Assembly: GCA_022572905.1 (NCBI GenBank)
Contig: JACZUZ010000065.1
Location: forward strand, 1-8,146
Direction of reading: 5' to 3'
Source of the DNA: Candidatus Zixiibacteriota bacterium
GTDB taxonomy: Bacteria; Zixibacteria; MSB-5A5; GN15; JACZUZ01
DNA: 8,146 nucleotides
Below the pieces are notes generated by a model that did no database searches, was not told the DNA's origin, and worked only from the letters and a program-made list of their open reading frames with translations. Below are positions 1 through 7,901 of this stretch, piece by piece (the stretch's first letter is position 1; the number at the start of each line of letters is the position of its first letter). The position numbers were made by a program, and so were the translations under genes.

Positions 1-738
1 GGGAATCATTACTCCTCCTGGCGTGCGCAGTGTGAGCAATAGTAATATCGCGATAAGGGAAACCATTATTGGAACAAGCCAGAGCAAATCTCGCAATACC
101 ATTTCTCCCAAAGTCGCCTCGGCTATAAGCGGACCTGTAAGATATATTTCGAAATCCTTGCTTGTGTTTCCTTTAATAAAGGAGCGCATTTTCTCAATGA
201 ACGAGAGCCGATTTTCGCCTTTCTTCATTGGCGCATAAATCACCGCGCATGTTCCGTCGGTCGAAAGCAGCAAGCCTGATGTAAGCGGGTGTTTCCTCAA
301 TCGCAAGACAAGATCATGTGCGCCGGATGAATCAGCCGGGATCAAATCCAGATACTCTCCTATCCGAATTGTGTGACCGTCGTCGGTTAATTCTGTAAGA
401 CTGGCGATTGAAAGAATATGCGCAGAGCTAACACCCTCAATGGCGGCGATCTCTTCATGTGCCATTTTTATAAATTCCAGACCCTCGCGCGATGACACAA
501 GCGGGCCGTTCTCGCTGGTCGTGATCAGCAAAATAACCTGCTCTGGGTCATCAAACGTTTCTCGATCCGCGATGGTATTAGAGACGACCAGATTGTTCTC
601 AGGATAGATCGCCTCACCATCGGTGCGAATGTTTAGTTTCGCCAACCCGCTGGCCAGAATGGCGCAGGCTGACACAGAAAAAGCAATCCAGAGGATGGGA
701 CGCTTGAGAACTTGTTGGTTTAATACTGCGATCATCAT
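1..738 (-). CDS. RND/MMPL-family transporter, N-terminal part (runs off left edge)
   Basis: The frame is open from an ATG at 738 to base 1 with no stop, giving 246 residues of a protein whose family is usually around 750-900 residues. The layout is that of an RND/MMPL exporter: a short cytoplasmic start, TM1 at about residues 14-34, a periplasmic domain of about 180 residues, and TM2 at about 217-237. A TGPLIAEATLGEMVLRDL stretch (201-218) precedes TM2; a TG-P motif followed by a D-L-x-LVP helix start is typical of the family. RND proteins use the proton gradient to move lipids, drugs or polyketides across the inner membrane. The catalytic transmembrane charges lie in the missing part. A second ATG at 735 is equally possible; neither has a clear Shine-Dalgarno sequence. 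It follows the thioesterase on the same strand after 79 bases, so it may share the operon. A role in exporting the enediyne or polyene product, or in self-protection, is inference from position only; a lipid transporter is the alternative. Confidence 0.85.
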   Translation of the reverse strand, partial: MMIAVLNQQVLKRPILWIAFSVSACAILASGLAKLNIRTDGEAIYPENNLVVSNTIADRETFDDPEQVILLITTSENGPLVSSREGLEFIKMAHEEIAAIEGVSSAHILSIASLTELTDDGHTIRIGEYLDLIPADSSGAHDLVLRLRKHPLTSGLLLSTDGTCAVIYAPMKKGENRLSFIEKMRSFIKGNTSKDFEIYLTGPLIAEATLGEMVLRDLLWLVPIMVSLIAILLLLTLRTPGGVMIP

Positions 739-740
739 CG

Positions 741-779
741 TAGCGCTATCATTTTAGATTAGCGACGCTAGTTCTAGCG
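741..779. repeat. Cluster of short TAGCG/CGCTA inverted repeats between thioesterase and transporter
   Basis: The 79-base gap between the thioesterase stop and the transporter start contains TAGCG at 741-745, 760-764 and 775-779 and CGCTA at 744-748 and 766-770, on the plus strand. Two small hairpins can be drawn: 744-748 with 760-764 (11-base loop), and 766-770 with 775-779 (4-base loop). No T-run follows on the minus strand, so this is not a normal intrinsic terminator. It could be a weak regulatory or RNA-processing element, or chance. Confidence 0.3.
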
Positions 780-817
780 GCTGGCTGAAATCTATCACAC
801 TTTAATATATGAATTTT

Positions 818-1240
818 TTAACGGTATTGATTGAGGGCTCTTTCGAGCGATTCGGGCAATGCGGCGGGTGTGAAAGAATCACCATCTTTTCGCATACAAG
901 CTATACGCTGTTCGCCTTTGGCGAAGAGGGACTCCCCTTCTTCTTGGATCAGATAATATTCGAACATGAGGGTCATGCGGTTTTGAGTGAGCGAGCCCAA
1001 GCGCATGCGAATCACAATTTCGTCGAATGCAGAAATTTCACTCAGGTATTCGCAAGAGCAAAAAGTTGTTAGCAAAATCAACCCGCTCTGCAGCGCGGCT
1101 AATGTGTCTGGTGAATGTTCCTTGAGAAACATTTCGCGGCAGCGACCTTGCCAGCGCATGTGATTGACGTAATAGACATTACCGACCAGATTGGTTTCCT
1201 CAAACGCCACTGTGTGGCGATACTCGTATGCTTTGCTCAT
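818..1240 (-). CDS. Enediyne polyketide thioesterase (hot-dog fold, CalE7/DynE7/SgcE10 family)
   Basis: This 140-residue protein is close to the roughly 146-residue length of CalE7. Residues 13-39 carry the family signature: FEETNLVGNVYYVNHMRWQG (13-32) followed by RCREMFL (33-39). Enediyne thioesterases release the polyene chain from the PKSE acyl carrier protein. They are hot-dog fold enzymes that lack the usual acidic catalytic residue. From memory of the CalE7 structure, Asn19 and Arg37 matter for activity; with a two-residue offset these correspond to Asn17 and Arg35 here, both present. The ATG at 1240 gives the expected N-terminus, with the conserved Y-R-H segment at residues 7-9, although no good ribosome-binding site is visible. 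It starts 71 bases after the PKSE stop on the same strand, and nothing is recognised in that gap. A general 4-hydroxybenzoyl-CoA-type thioesterase is the alternative, but the signature and the neighbour make the enediyne assignment strong. Confidence 0.95.
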   Translation of the reverse strand: MSKAYEYRHTVAFEETNLVGNVYYVNHMRWQGRCREMFLKEHSPDTLAALQSGLILLTTFCSCEYLSEISAFDEIVIRMRLGSLTQNRMTLMFEYYLIQEEGESLFAKGEQRIACMRKDGDSFTPAALPESLERALNQYR

Positions 1241-1311
1241 AAATCTGCGTTGGGCGTGTCTGGATTGTGGTGGGGTAGTGATTGAGAAATCTCTACTCTG
1301 ACAAAAGCCGA

Positions 1312-4300
1312 TTATTTGTTGTCCTCTTCACAGAGTAGCGCAATACTCACAGGGAGACAATCGCTCTCCAGATCAACTGTCAGACTCGCGATTTTGTACG
1401 TTCCATGTTTGAAGATCACCCAGTTCTTGTCGACGCTTACGAACGTCGGCCTGATGGTACTTTGCAATCCCGCCTTTTTTATGGCTTCCTGAACGCTCCA
1501 GATTCGTGTCGAGGCAGTTGAAACATCACTTTTTGTTTCGGCGGCGACCAATTGCGCGAGTTTGAATCCGTCAGAGCCAAGCAAGTCGCACCATGAGGAA
1601 TCATTTCTTTGATCTATGGCTTCTATGTCACAGGCGACGGCGCCACGTCCTGTCAGAGCCATCGTCAGATTACAGCTATGCGATATGGAGATATTTTTGC
1701 CAGCGGCGATGAGCGGTTTGCCATCGGGCCTGTGTTTGATATCCTTTTCCGTCAGAGACAGCGCTCGCAGCGCCTTGGCTCTTTTGTTCTCAATCAAATC
1801 GCCGTTGTTCCATTGCAATGAGACTTCCATACCGGAGTTGGGAGCTAAACTTTCAAGTTTGCGCTCGAGGTAAACCCCCAGCAGGGCGGGATTGGTTGGA
1901 ACCGGAAGCGATGATCCAGCTACGACTTGTAGCTTTAGCTCTCGCCAGCGCTCCAGTATTTCGCCGCTTCCACTCAATATTTCCATGTCGTACGTGTAGG
2001 TTTCACCGTTGTTGGAAATCTCTCTGGCGTGAACGAAATAGACATCACTGTGTTTGCGGGCTTTCTCGATATAGTTATTGGAAAAAACGATTTCCTTTAC
2101 GCCGATTGGTAACAGCGAAGCGTGCGGGACGCAAGCCTGAATGGAGTGAATGGCCGTGTCCCTGGCGGCCGGATCGCCCAGAGTAAGTTCGTGCGGTAAA
2201 TAGGAGCCAAACCAGTCTTCCAGATTGTCGCGCGGCCTTATTTCCGCCAGAATTTCGCGCGCTTGAAGCTTGCGGTACCGTATCAGGCGCTGGAATCTAC
2301 GTCCATGAAACAACAGATCGCGGTAAATATGCTTTTCTACGTCAAGAGATACGATGTCTTCTTCGGTAATTTCGTCGAGCGCTGGACTCTTTTCGATGTG
2401 AATCGTTTTTGAATCTGCAAACACTGCAGTTGCGCTGAAATGGTTCATGTGAAACTGGGTGTCTTCACAACGCACCGCCAGGCTCATGCGGTTGTTGGAC
2501 TGATTGAGCGCCACGATACGAATCGTTGTCTCACCCTGAGACGGCGCCACTATCGGACGGGAAAATTCAATGTTTTCGAATCGGACCAATCTGCGCCGCT
2601 TATGATTTGTCAAATCAGTTTGGGCTGTGGCGATTTGAGCCATCGCTTCAAGACCCATAACAGCGGGGAAGAGGCGCTCTCCCCGATAAATATGATCATT
2701 GAGATATGGATCATTCGCGACCGAAAGTTTGCTGTCCGCGACAAGTTCAATTTCAGGATAGTCAACCCTTGGGTTTTCGAGGAATCTTTTCAAAGGGAGA
2801 GTGAGCTTCCGGAACCTCAATGTTTCCGGTTCACCAAATCTGCCGCTGATTATTATCGATGTGGCTTCGATAGCGCTTTTCATGGCGCTGTTCATACCGT
2901 TTTTCATAATGTTGTTGAGAATGGCCACGCCCTGGTCGGGTGTTATGGGTGTGATTCCCTGACGAGACAGCGCGTCAATTCGGCCCAGGCGCTCACCCAT
3001 GCCGACACCGGACCAGACAGACCATTCCAGATTAACACAAAAGATATCCGGATGCCGTTTCTTGAAAGAGTCAACTTCGTGGGCCATCCATTCGTTGGCA
3101 ATTGCGTAGTCAGCTTCACCGCGCAGGCCGCTCTCCGCGATAATGGAGCCGAAGGTGACAAGCGCTTTAAGTTTGGAAGTTTCGAGCGCCCTTAGAACGT
3201 TTTTCAGACCGGAAACTTTCGTTCTAATTGTAGCGATACATGATTCATCATCGAGCGATTTTATCAGACGGGGTTGGTTCAGGCCAGCGCCATAAAGTAT
3301 CGCCGATATCGTCCCCAATTTCTTTTGAGCTGTCCGCAGCGCTTTCCCTACGGCCTCAGAATCGGTTACATCGGCGCGAACATAGAATACTTCGACGCCG
3401 GTTTCTCGGAAGCGATTGAGATTAATTGAGAGTTCGCTGTCGTTGTCTTGATCAGACCGGCCGAGTATCGCCAGCTTTACGCCGCAGGACTTAGCCAGAG
3501 AGTAAGCGCATTCAGCCGCGATTCCTTTTCCGCCACCAGTTACAAGCAGAGTGTCATCCGCGTTGAGGCGCGGATTCGGCGGGAAAGTATCCGGGCTGGT
3601 AACATTGGCTAGATAATTCTCTGCGCAAAGTCGCAGGAATCGCTCAGTGCGCTGGCCATCTTCCGTATAGGAGCATTCGCTGAAGCGAACGGTTGAATTT
3701 ATTTCACCTATAATCCAGTCGAGGGTTTCGGATGGCGGTGATGACGAACGTGGGAGAGTTATTATTGTCGTCTTGATATCTCTGGCTTCCAGATAGAGAG
3801 TTCGGGCAAGAGATGAAACTTCCTGGCCTGCAGTTTGAACGAGCGCAAAATGTGAACCCGGCGATTGTTGTAGAGCCGCGCGGGCGGAACTCAGAAGAGC
3901 GGAAATTGATTCATCAGAACGGTCAGTTGGAGCAAAGGAAAGAACGCCGTCACCATCAGCGCACTTGGGTAGCTCCGCCCGGAGTTTTTCAACAAGAGAG
4001 TTCTCGTGTGTAGCAAAAACTGTCCATTGACCCGGCCTGCCGACTTTTGCCGGTTGCGTCCGAGTCGTCGCAATATTTTCGATCTTAAATGCGCGAATCC
4101 AGGGCGCCATGCCATCCGGAAGACTTTCATCACTGGTTGCCTGCGCCTCGCCTCCGGATTCAAGTAAACTCTCCAGAGCTTCGGCAATTTCTTTGATCGT
4201 TGCGTCGCTGTAATCCGTTGGTGAAGCAGGTGGCGGTAATCCCAGCTTGCGAGAGGCGTCGGCTACGAGTTGACCAACGGCAATTGAGTTCAGATGCATA

Positions 4301-7287
4301 TCATCGAGTAATCTGCTGTCCGGACTAACCGAGGAGAGAGGCAGTTCGCTACGACGCGCTACCAATGCTCTGACAATTTCCAGCGCTGAATTTTCGGACT
4401 CAGAGCCTGGACTTGTATCTTGATTGACAGAGTTTTCATTTACTTTATCTTCAAACACAATTTTTGAAGGACGGTCGTTTTCGGGTAGTGGCGCCGACTC
4501 GCAAGGGTTGCTGAAGAAGAGTGGTTTCCGGTTAATGTCGAACGATCTTGTAAACCTGTCTGCGAATAATTTTTTCGCATCTATTCTCGCGCCCAATGCA
4601 AAAGCGGCGCCGATTGATTTGAGAAGACCTTCAAGCGAGTCAGAACCTGCGTCCACGCTTATGACGGGTTTGTCAGAGCATTCGCCAAAGAGCCTGCCGA
4701 GAATCATCCCGGGGCCAACCTCGATAGCAAGATCAACGTCATTAGCGACTTCGCGGACAGCCTGCAGGAATCGGACAGGTGATGTAATCTGGTCAACCAG
4801 AAGTTGTTTGGTGTCTGTTTCGCCTGAAAGATGCGATCCGGTTATAGTAGAAATTATTTCTTTATCTGGTTGGTTGAAGCGTTTGTCTTTAAGATAATTA
4901 GAAAATGGTTTGGCCGCCGGCGCTACCAAGTGCGAATGGAAAGCGTGCGAGACTGTCAGGCGCGAAACTTTGAGTCCTCTTGCTCCGGCCGCGCCGATCA
5001 CCGCTTCGACTTCCGCTACCTCACCGGAAATAACTGTTTGCTCGGGGGTGTTGTAACCTGCTATGACGACTCTATTATTTTGCGCATAGTTTTTCAAGAG
5101 TTCTTCGACAACATTTGCGGGCGCTGCGATGCTGGCCATAGCTCCAACTGGGTCGGTCCCATAACCGGTGGAACCGGCGCTGTCGTGAGTGGAGAATTCA
5201 GTCATCGCCTTGCCACGGACGCGGGCAAGCTCCAACACTGCCGCACGGTCCATAACATTTGCCCAATGGTAGGCGGTTAGCTCCCCGAGACTATGTCCAA
5301 TTCCGATGTCACCTTTGATTCCAACATTTTGAAGAACACTAAGCGTGGCGAGTGACGCCGCAACGATAGCGGGTTGCGCTATCGCTGTGGCGACTGTGTC
5401 GTCCACATCAGGGAGATTGGCCGCTTCGTAACTGTTTCTGGCGCTTTCAAAGCGTTTCTTTATCGCGCCGCCGCTGATATTTGATGGCGACCCCTGACCC
5501 GTGAAGAGGAAAAGGATGCGCGGGGAATTGGCGCCCGTTCCAATAAAGACGCCATCAGCGCTGTTGATATTATGGCGAGTTTCGTTTTCGAGCGATTCAG
5601 ATAACAGGGCCAGTTTCTCTATCAATTCAAGGGGAGTCCTGGCAATTACTGCCGCGCGAAATTTATTTACCGATAGATTACTCGCAAGATTCGCTGAGAG
5701 GTCAATCATCTCCGAACTCGAGATACTTTTGGCTATAGCTCGAACTTTTTGGACAGAAGTTTTGAGATCGTCCTCCGACTTAGCGCTGAAGAAAAAGATT
5801 TCGACGTCCTGTCTTGATGACTGCAGTCTTCGTTCGGATGAAAGTAGTTTTTTACGTCGTTCGGCAGTCGGATTCTCGAGAGTTATGTGAACATTAATCC
5901 CACCGAATCCCATCGAACTCACTCCGGCGCGCAGGGGTTGACCGGAATCCCAGATTTCGGACTCGTCCGAAATCCGTAGCGCCTTGGGATTTTCCCGTAT
6001 TACGTTGTGGGGAGTTTCAAATCCCGTTGCAGCGGGAATTATTTGATGAGTCAGCGCTTGTGTCGCTTTGAGAAGTCCCGCTACGCCCGCGGCGGCTTTG
6101 GTGTGTCCGAAATTCGCTTTTATCGAACCAACAGCCGCCGGACGGGCGCTTGATCCATTTTCCAGGCGAGCTGAAACCAGAGCGCTAAGCTCAACCTGAT
6201 CCCCGATTTCAGTGCCGGTGCCGTGTCCTTCGAAATAGGAAACTGTTTCTATTCCGTATCCCGCACGCCGATATGCGCGGTCGAGAGCGAGTTTTTGTCC
6301 CGACAGTTCAGGCCGGGTTAGTCCGCCGCTTCCGTCTGATGAAATTCCCCAGCCGCGAATTATGGCGTATATGCGCAAACCCTGGGCTAGGGCGCGTTCG
6401 TAAGTTGTCAGAAGGACAAAGCCGCAACCTTCACCGGGGAGGAAGCCAGTCGAGTGCAAATCATATACGCGCATTTCTTCTCTGGCCAGCGCGCCCACGC
6501 GTGAAAAGCCGACCAACTCAAATGGATCCAGGCTCAAGTCTACTCCGCCTGCCAGAACGAACTCAATATCGCCCTCGCGCAACGCTGTGCAGGCGTTTGC
6601 TACCGAGAGCAGTGAGGAACTGCATGCTCCGTCAATAGTGAATCCGCCGCCGCCGAAATTGAAATAATTGCAAATGCGTCCGGCGATAGTATTGGATAAC
6701 CCTCCCGCGAGGGTTTCGTCACCGACCTTCGGGAATGGTTTCTTGTAGCGCTGTTCCAGTTCAGCTAAATATTCGTCGCGATCATTTTCACTCCATCCTC
6801 GTTCAGCAAGTGACGAATCTACTGTTCGGCGTACAAATGGCCAGCGCAGTCGCATTACAGACGCGCGCGAAAATTCACCGGTGAGACTGTTTCCAACTAC
6901 CACGCCTGTCGCTTCGCCGGGCAGTCTGCTCGCGTCCTTAAAACCTGCGTCTTCAAGCGCCTGCGAGGCTACATCAAGCGCTAACCAGTGGGTCAGATCG
7001 GTCGAACGATATGTTTCGCCAGCGATTCTGAAGCGGACTCGGTCAAATTCATAACCTTCTATTACGGCCGCCTGAGTTAGGTAGAGACTGTCGCTATCAT
7101 GCTCATTGCGCGGAAGGTAATCGGATACTCGCAATCGTTCGGGGGGGATTGGCCTGAATTCGCGACGACCCGCCAGAACATTCTCCCACATCTCACCGGG
7201 GTTTTTGGAGCCGGGATAACGGCAGGCCGCTCCTACTATTGCGATTCTCGGCGCTCCGTCCGTTGATGTGAATGTACGCGAGTTCAT
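1312..7287 (-). CDS. pksE: Enediyne-type iterative polyketide synthase PKSE (KS-AT-ACP-KR-DH-PPTase)
   Basis: A single intact frame of 1991 residues has the domain order that defines enediyne PKSs. KS spans about 12-475, with active-site Cys222 (GACSSS), His355 (HGTGTEIGD) and His395 (NFGHTKAAAG). AT spans about 590-905, with Ser666 in GHSLGE and HAFHS at 781-785, a motif usual in malonyl-specific ATs. ACP spans about 965-1045, with phosphopantetheine Ser1001 in LDDMHLNSIAVGQL. About 1060-1235 is the linker or structural half before the KR. KR spans about 1240-1480, with the VTGGGKGIA cofactor loop at 1249-1257 and Lys1357, Ser1381, Tyr1394 and Asn1398. DH spans about 1515-1790, with His1532 in an HxxxGxxxxP motif, HGRRFQ at 1661-1666 and Asp1710 in DxxxH. 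A C-terminal Sfp-like phosphopantetheinyl transferase spans about 1800-1991, with RPDGKP (1853-1858), SISHS (1867-1871), Asp1887/Glu1889 and WSVQEAIKK (1930-1938).

The family loads its own ACP and builds an iterative polyene from malonyl-CoA in the cytoplasm; the thioesterase just downstream releases it. The start overlaps the unbU stop. PUFA synthases are related, but they are split over several proteins, use tandem ACPs and carry an enoyl reductase. Confidence 0.97.
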   Translation of the reverse strand: MNSRTFTSTDGAPRIAIVGAACRYPGSKNPGEMWENVLAGRREFRPIPPERLRVSDYLPRNEHDSDSLYLTQAAVIEGYEFDRVRFRIAGETYRSTDLTHWLALDVASQALEDAGFKDASRLPGEATGVVVGNSLTGEFSRASVMRLRWPFVRRTVDSSLAERGWSENDRDEYLAELEQRYKKPFPKVGDETLAGGLSNTIAGRICNYFNFGGGGFTIDGACSSSLLSVANACTALREGDIEFVLAGGVDLSLDPFELVGFSRVGALAREEMRVYDLHSTGFLPGEGCGFVLLTTYERALAQGLRIYAIIRGWGISSDGSGGLTRPELSGQKLALDRAYRRAGYGIETVSYFEGHGTGTEIGDQVELSALVSARLENGSSARPAAVGSIKANFGHTKAAAGVAGLLKATQALTHQIIPAATGFETPHNVIRENPKALRISDESEIWDSGQPLRAGVSSMGFGGINVHITLENPTAERRKKLLSSERRLQSSRQDVEIFFFSAKSEDDLKTSVQKVRAIAKSISSSEMIDLSANLASNLSVNKFRAAVIARTPLELIEKLALLSESLENETRHNINSADGVFIGTGANSPRILFLFTGQGSPSNISGGAIKKRFESARNSYEAANLPDVDDTVATAIAQPAIVAASLATLSVLQNVGIKGDIGIGHSLGELTAYHWANVMDRAAVLELARVRGKAMTEFSTHDSAGSTGYGTDPVGAMASIAAPANVVEELLKNYAQNNRVVIAGYNTPEQTVISGEVAEVEAVIGAAGARGLKVSRLTVSHAFHSHLVAPAAKPFSNYLKDKRFNQPDKEIISTITGSHLSGETDTKQLLVDQITSPVRFLQAVREVANDVDLAIEVGPGMILGRLFGECSDKPVISVDAGSDSLEGLLKSIGAAFALGARIDAKKLFADRFTRSFDINRKPLFFSNPCESAPLPENDRPSKIVFEDKVNENSVNQDTSPGSESENSALEIVRALVARRSELPLSSVSPDSRLLDDMHLNSIAVGQLVADASRKLGLPPPASPTDYSDATIKEIAEALESLLESGGEAQATSDESLPDGMAPWIRAFKIENIATTRTQPAKVGRPGQWTVFATHENSLVEKLRAELPKCADGDGVLSFAPTDRSDESISALLSSARAALQQSPGSHFALVQTAGQEVSSLARTLYLEARDIKTTIITLPRSSSPPSETLDWIIGEINSTVRFSECSYTEDGQRTERFLRLCAENYLANVTSPDTFPPNPRLNADDTLLVTGGGKGIAAECAYSLAKSCGVKLAILGRSDQDNDSELSINLNRFRETGVEVFYVRADVTDSEAVGKALRTAQKKLGTISAILYGAGLNQPRLIKSLDDESCIATIRTKVSGLKNVLRALETSKLKALVTFGSIIAESGLRGEADYAIANEWMAHEVDSFKKRHPDIFCVNLEWSVWSGVGMGERLGRIDALSRQGITPITPDQGVAILNNIMKNGMNSAMKSAIEATSIIISGRFGEPETLRFRKLTLPLKRFLENPRVDYPEIELVADSKLSVANDPYLNDHIYRGERLFPAVMGLEAMAQIATAQTDLTNHKRRRLVRFENIEFSRPIVAPSQGETTIRIVALNQSNNRMSLAVRCEDTQFHMNHFSATAVFADSKTIHIEKSPALDEITEEDIVSLDVEKHIYRDLLFHGRRFQRLIRYRKLQAREILAEIRPRDNLEDWFGSYLPHELTLGDPAARDTAIHSIQACVPHASLLPIGVKEIVFSNNYIEKARKHSDVYFVHAREISNNGETYTYDMEILSGSGEILERWRELKLQVVAGSSLPVPTNPALLGVYLERKLESLAPNSGMEVSLQWNNGDLIENKRAKALRALSLTEKDIKHRPDGKPLIAAGKNISISHSCNLTMALTGRGAVACDIEAIDQRNDSSWCDLLGSDGFKLAQLVAAETKSDVSTASTRIWSVQEAIKKAGLQSTIRPTFVSVDKNWVIFKHGTYKIASLTVDLESDCLPVSIALLCEEDNK

Positions 7288-7289
7288 TA
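7285..7289 (-). promoter_or_regulatory. TAATG stop-start overlap coupling unbU to the PKSE
   Basis: On the minus strand the unbU stop codon TAA (7289-7287) shares its last A with the PKSE start ATG (7287-7285). Only a weak AGG lies about 11-13 bases before the ATG, so translation of the PKSE probably depends partly on ribosomes finishing unbU. The overlap also supports co-transcription and this choice of PKSE start. Confidence 0.75.
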
Positions 7290-7853
7290 TTCAAGCCTGT
7301 TTAGGGCCGCTGATGTGGCGGAGCGGGTGAGCGCCGTTGCTGTCTCTATGGTTGAGAATTCAAGTTCCCGTCCGGCTCTCCAGTTTATTATGTAATGCCT
7401 GATTCCTCTAAGCGAGCAGACAATTGCCAATGAAAAGAAAAGTCCAAAGACAACATGAAACATCAGCAGGAATCCGTAGGCGACAGCCACAGCCACGCCG
7501 AAGAGGAACTGGTCAAACTTTTTGTGCGGCGTCGTAGCCGGGTCTGAGACCATGTAAAACGTAAACAGGATAAAGGCCACGCCGGTCATGGGCAATAGCG
7601 GCGGCAAAAGCGGTGTTCCGAACAATACGCTTCGGAAAACAGCCTGAAACGCAAACGCAGTCACCCAGCCGACTATGAGCGGAATCTTCTTCGTGAATTT
7701 GAGATTAAGAAACGTTCCGGAAATGATTATTAGCGCCGGCAGGATCCAGTCAGCGACTCCGGAGATATTTTCAACAAAATGATATGGCGGCGCTATGCCC
7801 ACCCAGGGAAAGAGAATCAAAGTTGTCGAAATACCTATGTTCGAGGGATTCAT
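7287..7853 (-). CDS. unbU: Enediyne biosynthesis membrane protein UnbU (RnfD/NqrB-like), 5'-truncated
   Basis: From the ATG at 7853 the frame gives 188 residues, against roughly 300 or more expected for UnbU. It has about five hydrophobic segments: roughly 7-24, 33-50, 57-78, 88-103 and 116-148. The NPSNIGI start (2-8) and the FTFYMVSDPATTP motif (97-109) resemble the NPxNFGI and DPxTTP motifs of UnbU and its RnfD/NqrB relatives.

The ATG is probably internal. The same frame stays open upstream to 7916 before a TAA at 7917-7919, and those 21 codons read into a segment (SKHIFK, then KRHF just before the Met) that fits the family's usual lead-in to the NPSN motif. No start codon lies in that extension, so the N-terminal half is missing, cut off by the AT-rich DNA to the right. 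Its presence directly before a PKSE is typical of enediyne loci. Its molecular role is not established; RnfD/NqrB homology hints at a membrane redox or flavin function, but I could not identify a flavin-attachment site with confidence. The product is likely non-functional if the junction is real. Confidence 0.85.
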   Translation of the reverse strand: MNPSNIGISTTLILFPWVGIAPPYHFVENISGVADWILPALIIISGTFLNLKFTKKIPLIVGWVTAFAFQAVFRSVLFGTPLLPPLLPMTGVAFILFTFYMVSDPATTPHKKFDQFLFGVAVAVAYGFLLMFHVVFGLFFSLAIVCSLRGIRHYIINWRAGRELEFSTIETATALTRSATSAALNRLE

Positions 7854-7901
7854 GAAATGTCTCTTTACATTTCCGATTTGAGCTTTGAAAATATGTTTTG
7901 A

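Noticed and set aside
23..238. Plus-strand open frame of 71 codons near the left edge
   Set aside because: It is antisense to the RND transporter, whose minus-strand reading shows the expected transmembrane and periplasmic layout.
735..752. Five-codon leader-like frame ending in a TGA that overlaps the transporter's two ATG codons
   Set aside because: It is too short to separate from chance and has no ribosome-binding site or attenuator-like codon run.
766..779. Hairpin considered as an intrinsic terminator after the thioesterase
   Set aside because: The stem is only five to six base pairs and is not followed by a T-run on the minus strand.
809..1072. Plus-strand open frame of 87 codons over the thioesterase
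   Set aside because: It is antisense to a gene with a clear family signature and shows no independent evidence of coding.
2440..3195. Plus-strand open frame of 251 codons
   Set aside because: It lies wholly antisense to the KR and DH domains of the intact PKSE, has no recognisable domain, and reads as low-complexity reverse-strand translation.
1312..7287. PUFA synthase or aryl polyene synthase instead of PKSE
   Set aside because: There is one ACP rather than a tandem array, no enoyl reductase, a fused C-terminal PPTase, and an adjacent enediyne-type thioesterase and UnbU; these features together fit PKSE.
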